A stretch of 6,260 nt of DNA from an uncultured Verrucomicrobiota bacterium (GTDB taxonomy: Bacteria > Verrucomicrobiota > Verrucomicrobiia > Chthoniobacterales > SZAS-18). A program made the position numbers and the translations under genes. The notes under the pieces are model-generated. The model was not told where the DNA came from and did not search any database. It worked only from the letters and a program-made list of their open reading frames with translations. The stretch spans positions 1-6,260 of the forward strand of contig CALMOL010000357.1 of NCBI GenBank assembly GCA_937871685.1, read 5' to 3'. Positions 5,344 to 6,260 of this stretch are shown in pieces (within the stretch, counting starts at the first letter, position 1; the number at the start of each line of letters is the position of its first letter).

Positions 5344-6260
5344 TTGTTTCCCGACCTCCCTACCCTCCACGGCTTCGAGCCGCGCCTCGCCGGCGTCGGC
5401 GCGTGGTCCGACCACACGCCGTTCGCGCACGACCTCGTCGCGGCGCTGCGGCCCGCGCTGCTCGTGGAGCTGGGCACGCACCGGGGCGAGTCGTTCTTCG
5501 CCTTCTGCCAGTCGGCCCAGCAGCACGCCACCGGCACGAAGCTTTACGCGGTGGACACGTGGCGGGGTGATCCGCAGGCGGGCTTCTACGGCGACGAGGT
5601 GTGGGAGGAGGTGGAACGCCACCGCTCCGAGCACGCCTATGGCGACTTCGCGTGGCTGCTGCGGATGACGTTTGACGAGGCCGCGGCGCAGTTCGCCGAC
5701 AGCACGATCGATCTCCTCCATTTGGACGGCCTGCACACCTACGACGCGGTGCGCCATGATTGGGAGTCCTGGATCCCGAAGGTCCGACCAGGAGGCATCG
5801 TGATGGTCCACGACGTGAGCGTGCGGCACGGTGACTTCGGCGTGTGGCGGCTGTGGGGAGAGGTCGAAAAGGAAGGCGCAGGTGCCTTCGCGTTCACGCA
5901 CGGCTGGGGCCTGGGCGTGTGGCGCAAGCCCGGCGGCGGCCCGGCGCTACCCCCCCTGCTTCACGCCCTGCTGCGCGGCTCGGAGGAGGAGCGGGCGGCA
6001 GCGCGGCGCTACTACGAGGTGCACGCGGCGCGCCAGCGCCTCGGCCGCGATCTCGTGGAATCACGCAAGGGCGCGAAGGAGATGGAAGAACACCTGCGCG
6101 GCAAGCTCATCGCCTCGGGCGAGGCGGGAGCCGGCGCCCTCCGCGAACGCGACGAGGCGCGCGCGCGCTTGATCGCCGCGGAGGACGCACGTCACGCCGC
6201 GCATGCCCAGGCGACCCGCGCGCAAGAGCGGGCAGCGGCGGCGGGGCGCGTCATCCGCGC
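5344..6260 (+). CDS. Class I SAM methyltransferase (Methyltransf_24 type) with helical tail, C-terminus outside the window
   Basis: 305 residues are visible from TTG 5344 and the frame is open at the window end. The SAM-binding motif I is LLVELGTHRGESFFAFCQ (about 39-56) and the acidic residue after strand 2 is D71 in AVDTW. LLHLDGLHTYDAVRHDW (124-140) and a VRPGG-IVMVHDV segment (147-158) are typical of Methyltransf_24 domains found in multidomain glycan-synthesis proteins, as is the following DFGVWRLWGEV (164-174). From about 213 the chain turns into a highly charged Ala/Arg/Glu-rich helix, probably coiled coil. This suggests a linker to a further domain such as a glycosyltransferase beyond the window. 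The frame is open back to a stop at 5269, with no ATG or GTG before 5344, so TTG 5344 is the best start. The protein probably acts in the cytoplasm on a surface polysaccharide; its target is not visible. Confidence 0.83.
   Translation, partial: MFPDLPTLHGFEPRLAGVGAWSDHTPFAHDLVAALRPALLVELGTHRGESFFAFCQSAQQHATGTKLYAVDTWRGDPQAGFYGDEVWEEVERHRSEHAYGDFAWLLRMTFDEAAAQFADSTIDLLHLDGLHTYDAVRHDWESWIPKVRPGGIVMVHDVSVRHGDFGVWRLWGEVEKEGAGAFAFTHGWGLGVWRKPGGGPALPPLLHALLRGSEEERAAARRYYEVHAARQRLGRDLVESRKGAKEMEEHLRGKLIASGEAGAGALRERDEARARLIAAEDARHAAHAQATRAQERAAAAGRVIR

Noticed and set aside
5062..5901. Minus-strand open frame across the methyltransferase start
   Set aside because: Lies antisense to a recognised methyltransferase domain, and its distal part only translates the repeats.

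Overview
The window is GC-rich, tightly packed bacterial chromosome from what looks like a Gram-negative organism with meso-DAP peptidoglycan. Evidence for this is a clear Mpl muropeptide ligase, a Hanks-type Ser/Thr kinase with an extracytoplasmic OB-like domain, and short tandem-heptamer repeats in the gaps between genes. This mix best fits Verrucomicrobiota or a nearby PVC lineage. That placement is an inference from gene style, because no rRNA or other taxonomic marker is present.

Five genes run head to tail on the minus strand: mpl (5026 to 3629), an M14-family zinc peptidase (3621 to 2821), a membrane Ser/Thr protein kinase (2747 to 1272), an endonuclease III (1201 to 512) and a CvpA-like membrane protein that leaves the window at position 1. 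mpl and the peptidase are 7 bp apart and almost certainly co-transcribed. The later gaps are 73, 70 and 131 bp, so the run could be one operon. On the plus strand, a class I SAM-dependent methyltransferase domain followed by a charged alpha-helical segment begins at about 5344 and runs off the end. It is probably the N-terminal part of a larger surface-polysaccharide biosynthesis protein.

Three of the gaps hold repeat elements. The gap between nth and cvpA has tandem heptamers (TGAATCG type) with inverted copies about 50 bp away and a GC hairpin between them. The gap between the kinase and nth has a nonamer repeat merging into a 12-bp perfect palindrome. The divergent gap between mpl and the methyltransferase has three 36-bp direct repeats that run straight into a second heptamer element (GGATTGC type) with long imperfect terminal inverted repeats. 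The two heptamer elements share a GATT-centred 7-bp period and the same layout but differ in sequence.

Functionally, mpl recycles the murein tripeptide by ligating it to UDP-MurNAc. The adjacent M14 enzyme has all the residues of a carboxypeptidase-type active site and resembles MpaA, which cleaves the same tripeptide. The two may form a recycling-versus-breakdown branch point. The kinase may link an envelope signal to this function, but that is speculative.
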